A stretch of 64,000 nucleotides of DNA from Streptomyces fungicidicus (GTDB lineage Bacteria > Actinomycetota > Actinomycetes > Streptomycetales > Streptomycetaceae): assembly GCF_003665435.1 (NCBI RefSeq), contig NZ_CP023408.1, positions 620,001-684,000 on the forward strand, given 5' to 3'. The notes beneath the pieces are model-generated. The model saw only the letters and a list, made by a program, of their open reading frames with translations, did not search any database and had not been told where the DNA came from. Position 1 is the first letter of the stretch. Each line of letters begins with the position of its first letter. The position numbers and the translations under genes are program-made. Positions 33,857-43,643 of the stretch are shown here, in pieces.

Positions 33857-34546
33857 TCATACCGTCCGCCGCCGGTAGACCAGGTAGGGGCGCACCAGGT
33901 AGCCGACCGGTGCGCTCCACACATGGACGAGCCGGGTGAACGGCCAGGCGGCGAAGAGCAGGCAGGCGGTGAGCGCGTGCAGCTGGAACAGCAGCGGGGC
34001 TCCCGCGATCGCCCCCGGCTCCGGGGACAGGGTGAACAGCCCCCGGAACCATACGGAGACGGTGGAGCGGTAGTCGTAGCCGGCGCCGAAGACGTTGTGG
34101 GCGGCGGTGGCGGTGATGCCGAGCAGGACGGTCGCCGACAGCAGCGGGAAGAGGACCTTGTCGCTGCGGTCGGTGCGCAGCCGGATCCGGCGGCTCAGCA
34201 GCCGGCGTGCGCACAGCATGCCGAGACCGACGACCATGGCGGCCCCGGCGAACGACCCCGCCCATACGGCGGTGGTGTGGTAGGCGTGCTCGTCGACGCC
34301 CGCCGCCTCCGTCCAGGAGGCCGGCACCGCGAGGCCGGCGGCGTGTCCGGCGATCACCAGGAACGCGCCGAGGTGGAACAGCGGGCTGCCCCAGCGCAGC
34401 CAACGGTGCTCCAGCAGCTGGCTGGTGCGGGAGGTCCAGCCGAACTGGTCGTGCCGGTACCGCCAGACGTGCCCGACGGCGAACACCGCGAGGCAGATGT
34501 AGGGGACGGCGACCCAGAGGAGCAGGTCGGCTCCGGAGGTGTTCAT
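33857..34546 (-). CDS. narI: Respiratory nitrate reductase gamma subunit NarI
   Basis: A 229-residue membrane cytochrome b with five predicted helices. Histidines for two b-type haems lie in SPLFHLGAFLVIAGHAAG and QLHALTACLLFAAWPFTRLVHVWS. It oxidises menaquinol at the outer face of the membrane and passes electrons to NarH. Last gene of the operon; its ATG overlaps the narJ stop by one base (TGATG). Confidence 0.95.
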   Translation of the reverse strand: MNTSGADLLLWVAVPYICLAVFAVGHVWRYRHDQFGWTSRTSQLLEHRWLRWGSPLFHLGAFLVIAGHAAGLAVPASWTEAAGVDEHAYHTTAVWAGSFAGAAMVVGLGMLCARRLLSRRIRLRTDRSDKVLFPLLSATVLLGITATAAHNVFGAGYDYRSTVSVWFRGLFTLSPEPGAIAGAPLLFQLHALTACLLFAAWPFTRLVHVWSAPVGYLVRPYLVYRRRTV

Positions 34547-35330
34547 CAGCGGCCTTCCATGCGGTGCGCGGCGGGCGGGGGAACGAGGGTGGGCGGGGCC
34601 TGTTCCGGCGGGACGAAGGCGTCCGGCGGCGCGAACTCGCCGTCTCCGTACGGGTCGAGCCCGACGTCCTCGTCGGGCGGGCCCTGGGCGGCCAGTTCGG
34701 CCACTGCCCGCAGGTCGGCCGCGGTCGCCGGCGGCAGCAGCTCGGTCAGCGCGGCGAGTACGTGCCGGTAGGGGGAGCCCGCGTCGGTCAGCGCGTGGTG
34801 GATCAGCCGGATGCCGCGTCGGTGCTGGCGCAGCGGGGCCTCGCCCCTGCCCGGGCCGGTCAGTGCGGCGAACTCGAGCACCACCGGCAGGTGGTCGGGG
34901 AGTTCGCCGCCGTCGGTGTCCCAGCCGGCCGCGCGGTAGCGCCGGGCGAGGGTGAGCAGGGCCATGCCGCGGCGGCGGGTGTCGCCGTGCAGGTAGTAGG
35001 TGAGGTAGAGGCCGCTGCGGCGCCGCAGGTCGAACGTCTCGACGTAGTGCCGCTCCAGGGCGTCCGGCTCCTGTCCGGTGAACCAGGCGGTGAACTCGGC
35101 CAGGTGGCCGGCCGCGGGCGAGGGCGGCAGCGCGCCTACGGCGTCGGCGATCTGCGGCCGGGCGGTGGCGAGTTCGGCGTCGGGGTACTGCAGCAGCAGC
35201 GACATCAGGCGCAGCAGCAGCGCCCGTCGCTCCGTCTCCCCGGGGCCGGGCGGCGCGGTGCGGGCCGGGCGGCGCAGCGCGGCCCGGACCCTGGTGCGGA
35301 CGATCGCGGGCACGGTGGCGGGCAAGGGGG

Positions 35331-35334
<4 letters not shown>
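34546..35334 (-). CDS. narJ: Nitrate reductase assembly chaperone NarJ
   Basis: A 262-residue TorD-like chaperone (MSLLLQYPDAELATARP, FVETFDLRRRSGLYLTYYLHGDTRRRG is the family core). It binds NarG during molybdenum cofactor insertion and is not part of the final enzyme. GTG start overlapping the narH stop. The C-terminal ~50 residues (Pro-rich) extend past the usual core. Confidence 0.93.
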
Positions 35335-36878
<1,544 letters not shown>

Positions 36879-36879
36879 G

Positions 36880-39800
36880 TCAGTACTCCACTCGCTGGCT
36901 GCGCCGGCGGATGACGGTGACCTCGTCGCGCTGGTTGCCGGTCGGGCCGTAGTAGTTGAAGGCGTAGGTCAACTGCGCGTAGCCGCCCGCCAGATGGGTC
37001 GGTTTGAGCAGCAGTCTGGTCAGCGAGTTGTGCATGCCGCCCCGCCTGCCGCCGACCTCGGTCCTCGGCACGTTCACGTTGCGGTCCTGGGCGTGGTACA
37101 TGTACACGGTTCCCCGGGGCATCCGGTGGGTGACCACGGCCCGGCAGGCGACGACGCCGTTGCGGTTGTACGCCTCGATCCACTCGTTGTCCCTGACGCC
37201 GATCGTCTCGGCGTCCTCCAGGGACATCCAGACGACCGGGCCGCCGCGGGACAGGTCGAGCATGTCCTTGTTGTCCTGGTAGTTGGAGTGGATGGACCAC
37301 TTCGAGTGCGGGGTGAGGTAGCGGACCGTGACCTCCGCCCTGCCGTCCTCGTGCAGCCGCTCGTCTCCGTAGTGCCGCGGGGTGTTCAGCGGCGGCCGGT
37401 AGACGGGCAGTTGCTCGCCCAGCTCGGTCATCCAGTCGTGCTGCACGAAGAAGTGCTGCCGTCCGGTGAGGGTGTGCCAGGGTTTCTTGTGCTCGGTGTT
37501 GATGACGAACGGGGAGTAGCGGCGCCCGCCGGTCTCCGAGCCGGACCACTCGTAGGAGGTCATCACCGGGCGTGGCTGGGCGCGGGTGTCGGCGAAGGTG
37601 ATCCGCTCTGCCTCGCGTTCGGAGGCGAGCTCCACCAGGCCCTCGCAGCCGGTCTGCCGCTCCAGCTCACGGAAGCCCTCCGTCGCCAGCCGGCCGTTGG
37701 TGGTTCCCGACAGGGCCAGGATCGCCTCGCACATGTCGGAGGCGGTGGCCAGCGACGGCCGCCCGGCGGCCACGCCGTCGCGGACGGTCCCGCAGCGGCG
37801 CCGCAGGTCCTCGATCTCCCGGTCGGGGTGGACGGTGACGCCCTTGGTGGTGGTGCCGAGGGTGTCGAGCAGCGGACCGACGGCCCGCATCTTCTGCGCG
37901 ACGGCCGGGTAGTCCCGTTCGACGACCACCAGCCTGGGCATGGTGCGCCCGGGGACCGGCTCGCAGTCGCCGGTCCTCCAGTCCCGCACCACCCCGCCCG
38001 GCTGGGCGAGTTCGTCGGGGGTGTCGTGCAGCAGCGGCACCGCCAGCACGTCGGTCCGCCTGCCCAGGTGCCCGGCGGCGAGTTCGCTGAACCGGTCGGC
38101 GATGGTGAGGAAGCCGTCGTAGTCGGTGCGCGCCTCCCAGGGCGGGGCGATGGCCGGGGTGAAGGCGTGCACGAAGGGGTGCATGTCCGTGCTGGACAGG
38201 TCGTCCTTCTCGTACCAGGTCGCGGCCGGCAGGACCACGTCGGAGAGCAGACCGGTGGAGGTCATCCGGAAGTCCATCGTGACCAGCAGGTCGAGCTTGC
38301 CCTCGGGCGCCTCGTCCCGCCACACCACCTCCTCCGGCCGTTTCTCCGGCGGGGTCTCCTCGGAGCGGACGGCCGCGTCCGTGCCCAGCAGGTGCCGCAG
38401 GAAGTACTCGTTGCCCTTGCCGGAGGAGCCCAGCAGGTTGGCCCGCCACACGGTGAGCACCCGCGGGAAGTTGGCCGGGTCGTCGGGATCCTCGGCCGCG
38501 AACCGCAGCCGTCCCGCCTTGAGTTCGCCGACGACGTGCTCGGCGACCGGCCGGCCCGCCGCCCTCGCCTCGTCCGCCAGGTCGAGCGGGTTGCGGTTGA
38601 AGCCCGGATGCCCGGGCGTCCAGCCGAGCCGCACGGCCTGGGCCAGGCAGTCTGCGAACCCCTTGCCGGCGAACCGCCCTCGCCCCAGCGGGGAGGCCAG
38701 CTCGTCCGGCCCGAACGCCTCGTACCGCCACTGGTCGGAGTTGAGGTACCAGTAGGAGGTGCCTGCCATGTGCCGGGTGGGCCGCTGCCAGTCGAAGGCG
38801 AACGCCAGGTGCTGCAGGCCGGTGACCGGGCGTACCTTCTCCTGGCCGACGTAGTGCGCCCAGCCGCCGCCGTTGACGCCCTGGCAGCCGGTCATGGTGA
38901 TCAGCGCCAGGAACGCCCGGTAGATGGTGTCGGAGTGGAACCAGTGGTTGGTGCCCGCCCCCAGGGCGATCATGGAACGCCCCTGGGTGCGCTCTGCGTT
39001 GCGGGCGAACTCGCGGGCGATGCGGGCCGCCTGCGCGGCCGGCACCGACGTGATCGTCTCCTGCCAGGCCGGGGTGTACGGCTCGTCGGCGTCGTCGTAC
39101 GACTCCGGCCAGCTGCCCGGCAGACCCGGCCGCCGCACCCCGTACTGGGCCAGCATCAGGTCGAAGACGGTGGTGACCCGGCGTCCGCCGACCGTACGGA
39201 CGGGCACGCCCCGGACCATGACGGTGCCGCCCTCGGTGGCGCCCTCGTCGAAGCGGGGCAGCACGACCTCGGCCGTGTCCCCGGCCCGCTCCAGCAGGGT
39301 CAGTTCGGGTGTCACGTCGCCGAGGTCGAGGTTCCAGCGGCCCTGCTCGCCCTTGGCCCAGCGGAAGCCGAGCGAGCCGTTCGGCACCACGGGATCGCCC
39401 GTGGCCGAGTCGAGCAGGACCGTCTTGGAACCGGCGTTCTCCTCCTCGTGGCCGAGGTCCGCGGCCGTCAGGAACCCGTCCGGGACCAGACCGCCCCCCG
39501 CGTGCTCGCGCAGGGTGACCAGGAACGGGGCGTCGGTGAACTTCCGCAGGTAGTCCCGGAAGTAGGGCACCTCGCGGTCGACGAGGAACTCGCGCAGGAT
39601 CACATGGCCCATCGCCATGGCGAGCGCGCCGTCGGTCCCCGGGTGCGGGGACATCCACTCGTCGGCGTGCTTGACGTTGTCGGCGTAGTCCGGGCTGACC
39701 GCGACGACCTTGGTGCCGTTGTAGCGGGTCTCCGTGAGGAAGTGCGCGTCGGGTGTCCGGGTGACCGGGATGTTGGAGCCCCACATGATCAGATAGCCGG

Positions 39801-40581
39801 CGTTCCACCAGTCCGCGGCCTCCGGCACGTCGGTCTGGTCGCCGAACACCTGCGGGGAGGCGACCGGCAGGTCGGCGTACCAGTCGTAGAACGACAGCAG
39901 GGTGCCGCCGATCAGCGACATGAACCGGGCCCCGGCCGCGAACGACGCCATCGACATCGCGGGGATGGGGGAGAAGCCGGCCACCCGGTCCGGGCCGTAC
40001 CGCTTGACGGTGTGCACCTGTGCGGCGGCGACCAGCTCGGCCACCTCGTCCCAGCCGGCCCGCACCAGTCCGCCCTTGCCGCGCGCCCGCTTGTAGGCGC
40101 GGGTCTTCGCCGGATCACCGGTGATCTCGGCCCAGGCCGCCACCGGGTCGCCCAGCCGCTCGCGGGCCTCCCGCCACAGCTTCAGCAGCGCTCCGCGTAC
40201 GTACGGGTGGCGGACCCGGCCGGGGGAGTAGGTGTACCAGGAGAACGACGCACCGCGCGGGCAGCCGCGCGGCTCGTACTCGGGGCAGTCGGCGCCGACC
40301 GACGGGTAGTCGGTGGCCTGGTGCTCCCAGGTGATGATGCCGTCCTTGACGTACACCATCCAGGAGCAGGAGCCGGTGCAGTTGACGCCGTGGGTGGAGC
40401 GGACCACCTTGTCGTGGGACCAGCGGTCCCGGTAGAACCCCTCCCACTTCGGGTCGCCCTCACCGAACACCGCGCGCCCGTCGGACGAGACCTCACGGCG
40501 GTTCAGCAGTCTGCGCGCGGCCAGCGGCCAGGTCCCCGGGGCGGGCTTGTGACCGCCGTCTGCGCTCTGATCGTTCTCCAT
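36880..40581 (-). CDS. narG: Respiratory nitrate reductase alpha subunit NarG
   Basis: A 1233-residue molybdo-bis-MGD catalytic subunit. The N-terminal FS0 [4Fe-4S] ligands are in STHGVNCTGSCSWMVY (His plus two Cys) and GCPRGASFSWY. The Mo ligand Asp is in SFYDWYADLP. A C-terminal cofactor domain ends in NYYGPTGNQRDEV. There is no Tat signal, as expected for the cytoplasm-facing enzyme. It reduces nitrate to nitrite with quinol electrons. First gene of narGHJI; the upstream 159 bp contain a 14-bp palindrome and a hairpin. No narK transporter is in the window. Confidence 0.97.
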   Translation of the reverse strand: MENDQSADGGHKPAPGTWPLAARRLLNRREVSSDGRAVFGEGDPKWEGFYRDRWSHDKVVRSTHGVNCTGSCSWMVYVKDGIITWEHQATDYPSVGADCPEYEPRGCPRGASFSWYTYSPGRVRHPYVRGALLKLWREARERLGDPVAAWAEITGDPAKTRAYKRARGKGGLVRAGWDEVAELVAAAQVHTVKRYGPDRVAGFSPIPAMSMASFAAGARFMSLIGGTLLSFYDWYADLPVASPQVFGDQTDVPEAADWWNAGYLIMWGSNIPVTRTPDAHFLTETRYNGTKVVAVSPDYADNVKHADEWMSPHPGTDGALAMAMGHVILREFLVDREVPYFRDYLRKFTDAPFLVTLREHAGGGLVPDGFLTAADLGHEEENAGSKTVLLDSATGDPVVPNGSLGFRWAKGEQGRWNLDLGDVTPELTLLERAGDTAEVVLPRFDEGATEGGTVMVRGVPVRTVGGRRVTTVFDLMLAQYGVRRPGLPGSWPESYDDADEPYTPAWQETITSVPAAQAARIAREFARNAERTQGRSMIALGAGTNHWFHSDTIYRAFLALITMTGCQGVNGGGWAHYVGQEKVRPVTGLQHLAFAFDWQRPTRHMAGTSYWYLNSDQWRYEAFGPDELASPLGRGRFAGKGFADCLAQAVRLGWTPGHPGFNRNPLDLADEARAAGRPVAEHVVGELKAGRLRFAAEDPDDPANFPRVLTVWRANLLGSSGKGNEYFLRHLLGTDAAVRSEETPPEKRPEEVVWRDEAPEGKLDLLVTMDFRMTSTGLLSDVVLPAATWYEKDDLSSTDMHPFVHAFTPAIAPPWEARTDYDGFLTIADRFSELAAGHLGRRTDVLAVPLLHDTPDELAQPGGVVRDWRTGDCEPVPGRTMPRLVVVERDYPAVAQKMRAVGPLLDTLGTTTKGVTVHPDREIEDLRRRCGTVRDGVAAGRPSLATASDMCEAILALSGTTNGRLATEGFRELERQTGCEGLVELASEREAERITFADTRAQPRPVMTSYEWSGSETGGRRYSPFVINTEHKKPWHTLTGRQHFFVQHDWMTELGEQLPVYRPPLNTPRHYGDERLHEDGRAEVTVRYLTPHSKWSIHSNYQDNKDMLDLSRGGPVVWMSLEDAETIGVRDNEWIEAYNRNGVVACRAVVTHRMPRGTVYMYHAQDRNVNVPRTEVGGRRGGMHNSLTRLLLKPTHLAGGYAQLTYAFNYYGPTGNQRDEVTVIRRRSQRVEY

Positions 40582-40618
40582 GGTCAGGAACCTAGGCTGC
40601 CGCCGGGGCGGTGGCCTT

Positions 40619-40632
40619 GGGCCGAACGGCCC
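40619..40632. promoter_or_regulatory. Palindrome upstream of narG
   Basis: GGGCCGAACGGCCC has 6-bp arms around AA and lies 38 bases upstream of the narG ATG. Position and symmetry suit a regulator site, for example of a hypoxia/dormancy response regulator. The regulator assignment is speculation. Confidence 0.4.
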
Positions 40633-40704
40633 CCGCCACCCGTCCTACCGGCCCGGTCGCGGGACGCGGCACGCGCACGGAGCAGCCGGCGGGCTGGGAG
40701 CGGC

Positions 40705-40734
40705 CCGTGCCCCGGCCGTGCGGCCGGGGCACGG
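40705..40734 (-). terminator. Strong hairpin terminator after the serine hydrolase gene
   Basis: CCGTGCCCCGGCCG (40705-40718) and CGGCCGGGGCACGG (40721-40734) form a perfect 14-bp inverted repeat immediately after the serine hydrolase stop. It would insulate narG from that gene. Confidence 0.75.
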
Positions 40735-40740
40735 AACGGG

Positions 40741-41952
40741 TCAGCGGCGCGTGACCTGGGGAGCGATGTCCTCGGTGAAGCCGCGGGCCGGGACAGCGGA
40801 CTTGGCGGTGGCCGGGCCGGAGCCGCAGAACGCCGCGTCCAGCGTGGCGCCCAGCGTGGTGTTCACGGTCCCGTTGTTGGAGGTGTTCGCCAGGGAGGTC
40901 ATGCTGCGGGCGCCGTCGCCGGTGGTGAAGGCGTAGGTGTAGTAGCCCTGGACGGTGCCGGTGTGGCCGTAGACGGTGGTGCCGCAGGACAGCTTGCGGG
41001 CACGCAGGCCCAGCCCGTAGGACTGCTTCCCGTCCGCGGTGACCGGGATCATGGTGGTCATCGCATCCAGCTGTTCGGCGGGCAGCAGCTCGCCGGACAG
41101 GAGGGCGGAGAAGAAGCGGTTGAGGTCCTTCGCGCTGGAGATGACCGCTCCGGCGGACTGCGCCCAGGAAGCGGTCTGTTCCGTGGAGTCGACCAGCGGC
41201 AGGGCGGTGTCGTCCGGGCGGAGGTAACCGCGGGCGTAGGAGCCCGAGAGGGTCGTCCGCGGGTGGACGTAGGAGGTGTTCCGCAGTCGCAGGGGCGCGA
41301 AGACGCGCTGCTGGTACTGGGTGGCGATCGGGGTCCCGGTGAGGTGCTCCACGAGCTGCCCCAGCACGACGAAGTTGGTGTTGGAGTAGCTGTAGGCGGC
41401 GCCCGGTTCGTTGTTCGGGGGGCGCGCGGTGGACAGGTCGATGAGCTCCTGGTAGCTGAAGACCTTGTTGCGCACCGCCTCGAACCCCGGGACGGTGTCG
41501 TAGAACATGTCGTTGGTGTAGTCGTACAGTCCGCTGCGGTGGCTGAGCAGGTGCCGCACGGTGATGCGGTCGTCGGGCAGCGGCTCGGGCAGATAGCGGT
41601 TGGCCGGGGCGTCGAGGTCGACGCGCCCCTCGGCGGCGAGCTGCAGCAGCACCACCGCGGTGAAGGTCTTGCTGACACTGCCGACGCGGAACCGGCGGCC
41701 GGTGTCCATGGCGGTGTGGGCGCGGGTGTCGGCCTCCCCGGTCGCGACGTGGTACCGGACGAAGCCCTCGTCGATCCGGGTGAGTGCTCCGGGAGCACCT
41801 TGCGAGAGGGCCGTCCGGTGCACGGTGCGCACGGCGGCGAGGTCGGGGGAGGGGAGGGAGGAACCGTCCGCGAGGGCCGGGGAGGCCCCCAGTGTGACGA
41901 GCAGGGTGGAGCCGGCGAGCACCAGGCTCACGTCTTTGATCCGCATCCGCAT
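40741..41952 (-). CDS. Secreted serine hydrolase (class C beta-lactamase / D-Ala-D-Ala carboxypeptidase family)
   Basis: A 403-residue penicillin-binding-fold enzyme. An N-terminal signal peptide (hydrophobic VSLVLAGSTLLVTLGASPALA, cleavage near residue 28) precedes SxxK at 92-95 (SVSK), YxN (YSNTNF) and the KTG-equivalent HTG (GHTGTVQGYY). This combination fits DD-peptidases/esterases of the AmpC superfamily such as Streptomyces R61. The HTG form is typical of R61-type DD-peptidases. Secreted, possibly acting on peptidoglycan. Start ATG 41952, with in-frame ATG 41946 also possible. Single gene between hmp and narG. Confidence 0.9.
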   Translation of the reverse strand: MRMRIKDVSLVLAGSTLLVTLGASPALADGSSLPSPDLAAVRTVHRTALSQGAPGALTRIDEGFVRYHVATGEADTRAHTAMDTGRRFRVGSVSKTFTAVVLLQLAAEGRVDLDAPANRYLPEPLPDDRITVRHLLSHRSGLYDYTNDMFYDTVPGFEAVRNKVFSYQELIDLSTARPPNNEPGAAYSYSNTNFVVLGQLVEHLTGTPIATQYQQRVFAPLRLRNTSYVHPRTTLSGSYARGYLRPDDTALPLVDSTEQTASWAQSAGAVISSAKDLNRFFSALLSGELLPAEQLDAMTTMIPVTADGKQSYGLGLRARKLSCGTTVYGHTGTVQGYYTYAFTTGDGARSMTSLANTSNNGTVNTTLGATLDAAFCGSGPATAKSAVPARGFTEDIAPQVTRR

Positions 41953-42170
41953 CTTTCTGATGGTGGGGAACCGGAGGGGCGCCCACGACCAGGGAGCGGC
42001 TCAACTCCCCGCGCGTACGGGTGAGTTCGCTCAGTCACCTGCGGCCGGAGCGGCACCGCGGGCATCGTAGTGCAGATCGGCTGCCCGCCGGGGGACGCCA
42101 CGGCCGCAGGGTGCCGCGGTGCCGCCCCCCGGCGGACGGGCCCGGAGCCGGGACGGAGCGGCGGTCGCCG

Positions 42171-43373
42171 TTACTTGCTCAGCCAGAGGTCGGGGCCGAA
42201 CACCTCGTAGTGGACGTCCTTGGGGCTGAGCCCCTGGGCGAGCAGGTCGCCGCGGACGGCCCGCATGAACGGCAGCGGGCCGCAGAGGAACGCGCTGACA
42301 CCCTCCCGCAGCGCCAGCCGGGTCACGTCGGCCCGGCCCGTGCGGACGTGGGGCGTGAGCGGCTCCTCCGCCGTCTCGTACCACAGGTGCAGCGCGGCGT
42401 TCGGCAGCCGGCCGACGAGTTCCTCCATCTCCAGGCGGTGCGCGTGGTGGGCGGCGGAGCGGTCGGCGTGCACGACGGTGACGTGACGCCCGGCCGCGGT
42501 GTCGACCAGATGGTCCAGCATCGACAGCATCGGGGTGATGCCGATGCCGGCCGAGGCCAGCAGCAGCGGGCTGTCGCCCTCGGGAAGCACGAGGTCGCCG
42601 AAGGGGAGGGAGACCTTCAGCAGGTCGCCCGGCCGGGCGTGGGCGTGCAGCCAGGACGACACCTCTCCCTCCGGCGCCCGGCCGTCCGCGGACCGCTCCC
42701 GCTTCACGGTGATCCGCCAGGTCTTGCGGCCGGGAGCGGTGGAGAGGCTGTACTGGCGTATCTGCTGCGCCCCGTCGGGCAGTTCGACCTGGACGCTGAC
42801 GTACTGGCCGGGGGTGAAGGGCTCGGTGGGCCCACCGTCGGGCAGGCGCAGTTCGAAGGAGGCGGCGTCGAGCGACTCCTCGACACGGTCGGCGATCTCC
42901 ATGTCCCGCCAGACGGCACCGTCCTCGACCCCCGCCCCGGCGTACAGCCGCGCCTCCATGGCGATCAGCGCGTTGGCCATGAGCCAGTACACCTCGTCCC
43001 AGGCAGCCGCGACCTCAGGCGTCACGGCCTCCCCCAGCACCTCCCCGACGGCGCCCATCAGATGCCGTCCCACCAGCGTGTACTGGTCGGAGGTGATGCC
43101 CAGTGAGGCGTGCTTGTGCGCGATGCGGCCGAGGACGGCGTCCGGACGCTCACCGGGGCGTTCCACCAGCGTGGTGGCGAAGGCCGCGACCGCTCCGGCA
43201 AGGGCTTCGCGCTGTGCGCCGCTCGCCTGGTTCGCCCGGTTGAACAGCGAACGCAGCAGCTCCGGGCGCTCCTCGAACATGCGGCGGTAGAACAGTTCGG
43301 TGATGCTGCCGAGGGAGGCGCCGACGGCGGGAAGCGTGGCGCGGACGACGGGCATCGACTGGGTGGAGAGCAT
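42171..43373 (-). CDS. hmp: Flavohemoprotein (nitric oxide dioxygenase)
   Basis: A 400-residue flavohaemoglobin. Globin domain about 1-140 (ITELFYRRMFEERPELLRSLFN, proximal His region GRIAHKHASLGI). FAD domain about 150-255 (RQYSLSTAP, GQYVSVQVELP). NAD domain about 260-400 (LLASAGIGITPMLSML, FLCGPLPFMR). It oxidises NO to nitrate with O2 and NAD(P)H in the cytoplasm. AGGAG precedes the ATG. Its proximity to narGHJI makes physiological sense, because nitrate/nitrite reduction generates NO. The upstream region carries an inverted repeat that could be an NO-sensor site. Confidence 0.95.
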   Translation of the reverse strand: MLSTQSMPVVRATLPAVGASLGSITELFYRRMFEERPELLRSLFNRANQASGAQREALAGAVAAFATTLVERPGERPDAVLGRIAHKHASLGITSDQYTLVGRHLMGAVGEVLGEAVTPEVAAAWDEVYWLMANALIAMEARLYAGAGVEDGAVWRDMEIADRVEESLDAASFELRLPDGGPTEPFTPGQYVSVQVELPDGAQQIRQYSLSTAPGRKTWRITVKRERSADGRAPEGEVSSWLHAHARPGDLLKVSLPFGDLVLPEGDSPLLLASAGIGITPMLSMLDHLVDTAAGRHVTVVHADRSAAHHAHRLEMEELVGRLPNAALHLWYETAEEPLTPHVRTGRADVTRLALREGVSAFLCGPLPFMRAVRGDLLAQGLSPKDVHYEVFGPDLWLSK

Positions 43374-43425
43374 CCTGGGGCTCCTAAAGGGAGTTACTCA
43401 TGTGCTTCGTTGATCGCACACCAGC

Positions 43426-43443
43426 ATGCTAGTTAATTGGCAT
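43426..43443. promoter_or_regulatory. Inverted repeat upstream of hmp (possible NO-responsive operator)
   Basis: ATGCTAGTTAATTGGCAT has ATGC/GCAT arms and a TTAA centre, about 53 bases upstream of the hmp start in a locally AT-rich stretch. It resembles NsrR-type half-sites (ATGC followed by T-rich) but with one extra base in the centre, so it is only a candidate. Confidence 0.4.
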
Positions 43444-43535
43444 CTCAGATACCTATTTAAGGGCGTGTGATCTGTGCGACTCGGTCGCATGCGGGGAGGT
43501 GTCTCAGCGAGGGGGGGGTGTCGGCCCCCGGACCC

Positions 43536-43564
43536 TTGACGCACGGGCGTGCTGAAAATATCTT
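43536..43564 (+). promoter_or_regulatory. Promoter of the PTS gene
   Basis: TTGACG (43536-43541) and TATCTT (43559-43564) are spaced by 17 bases, a good vegetative-type promoter. The predicted transcript start is near 43571, giving a ~70-base leader before the ATG at 43644. Confidence 0.6.
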
Positions 43565-43568
43565 TCAG
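43552..43568. promoter_or_regulatory. CTGAAA-N5-TTTCAG operator over the PTS gene -10
   Basis: CTGAAAATATCTTTCAG is an inverted repeat with 6-bp arms overlapping the -10 element, an ideal repressor position. TGAAA-N5-TTTCA sites are typical of RpiR-family regulators such as MurR, in keeping with a MurNAc-type permease. The regulator gene is not in the window. Confidence 0.55.
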
Positions 43569-43643
43569 CTCCAACCGGGAAGTGCGAAAGTAAATTTCGT
43601 CCCACGCGACAGCCGCACCCTCACAGCAAGGCATGACCGCACC

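Noticed and set aside
43423..43445. Canonical 23-bp NsrR site at hmp
   Set aside because: The symmetrical arms are offset by one base from the 11-1-11 consensus, so I list it only as a candidate inverted repeat.
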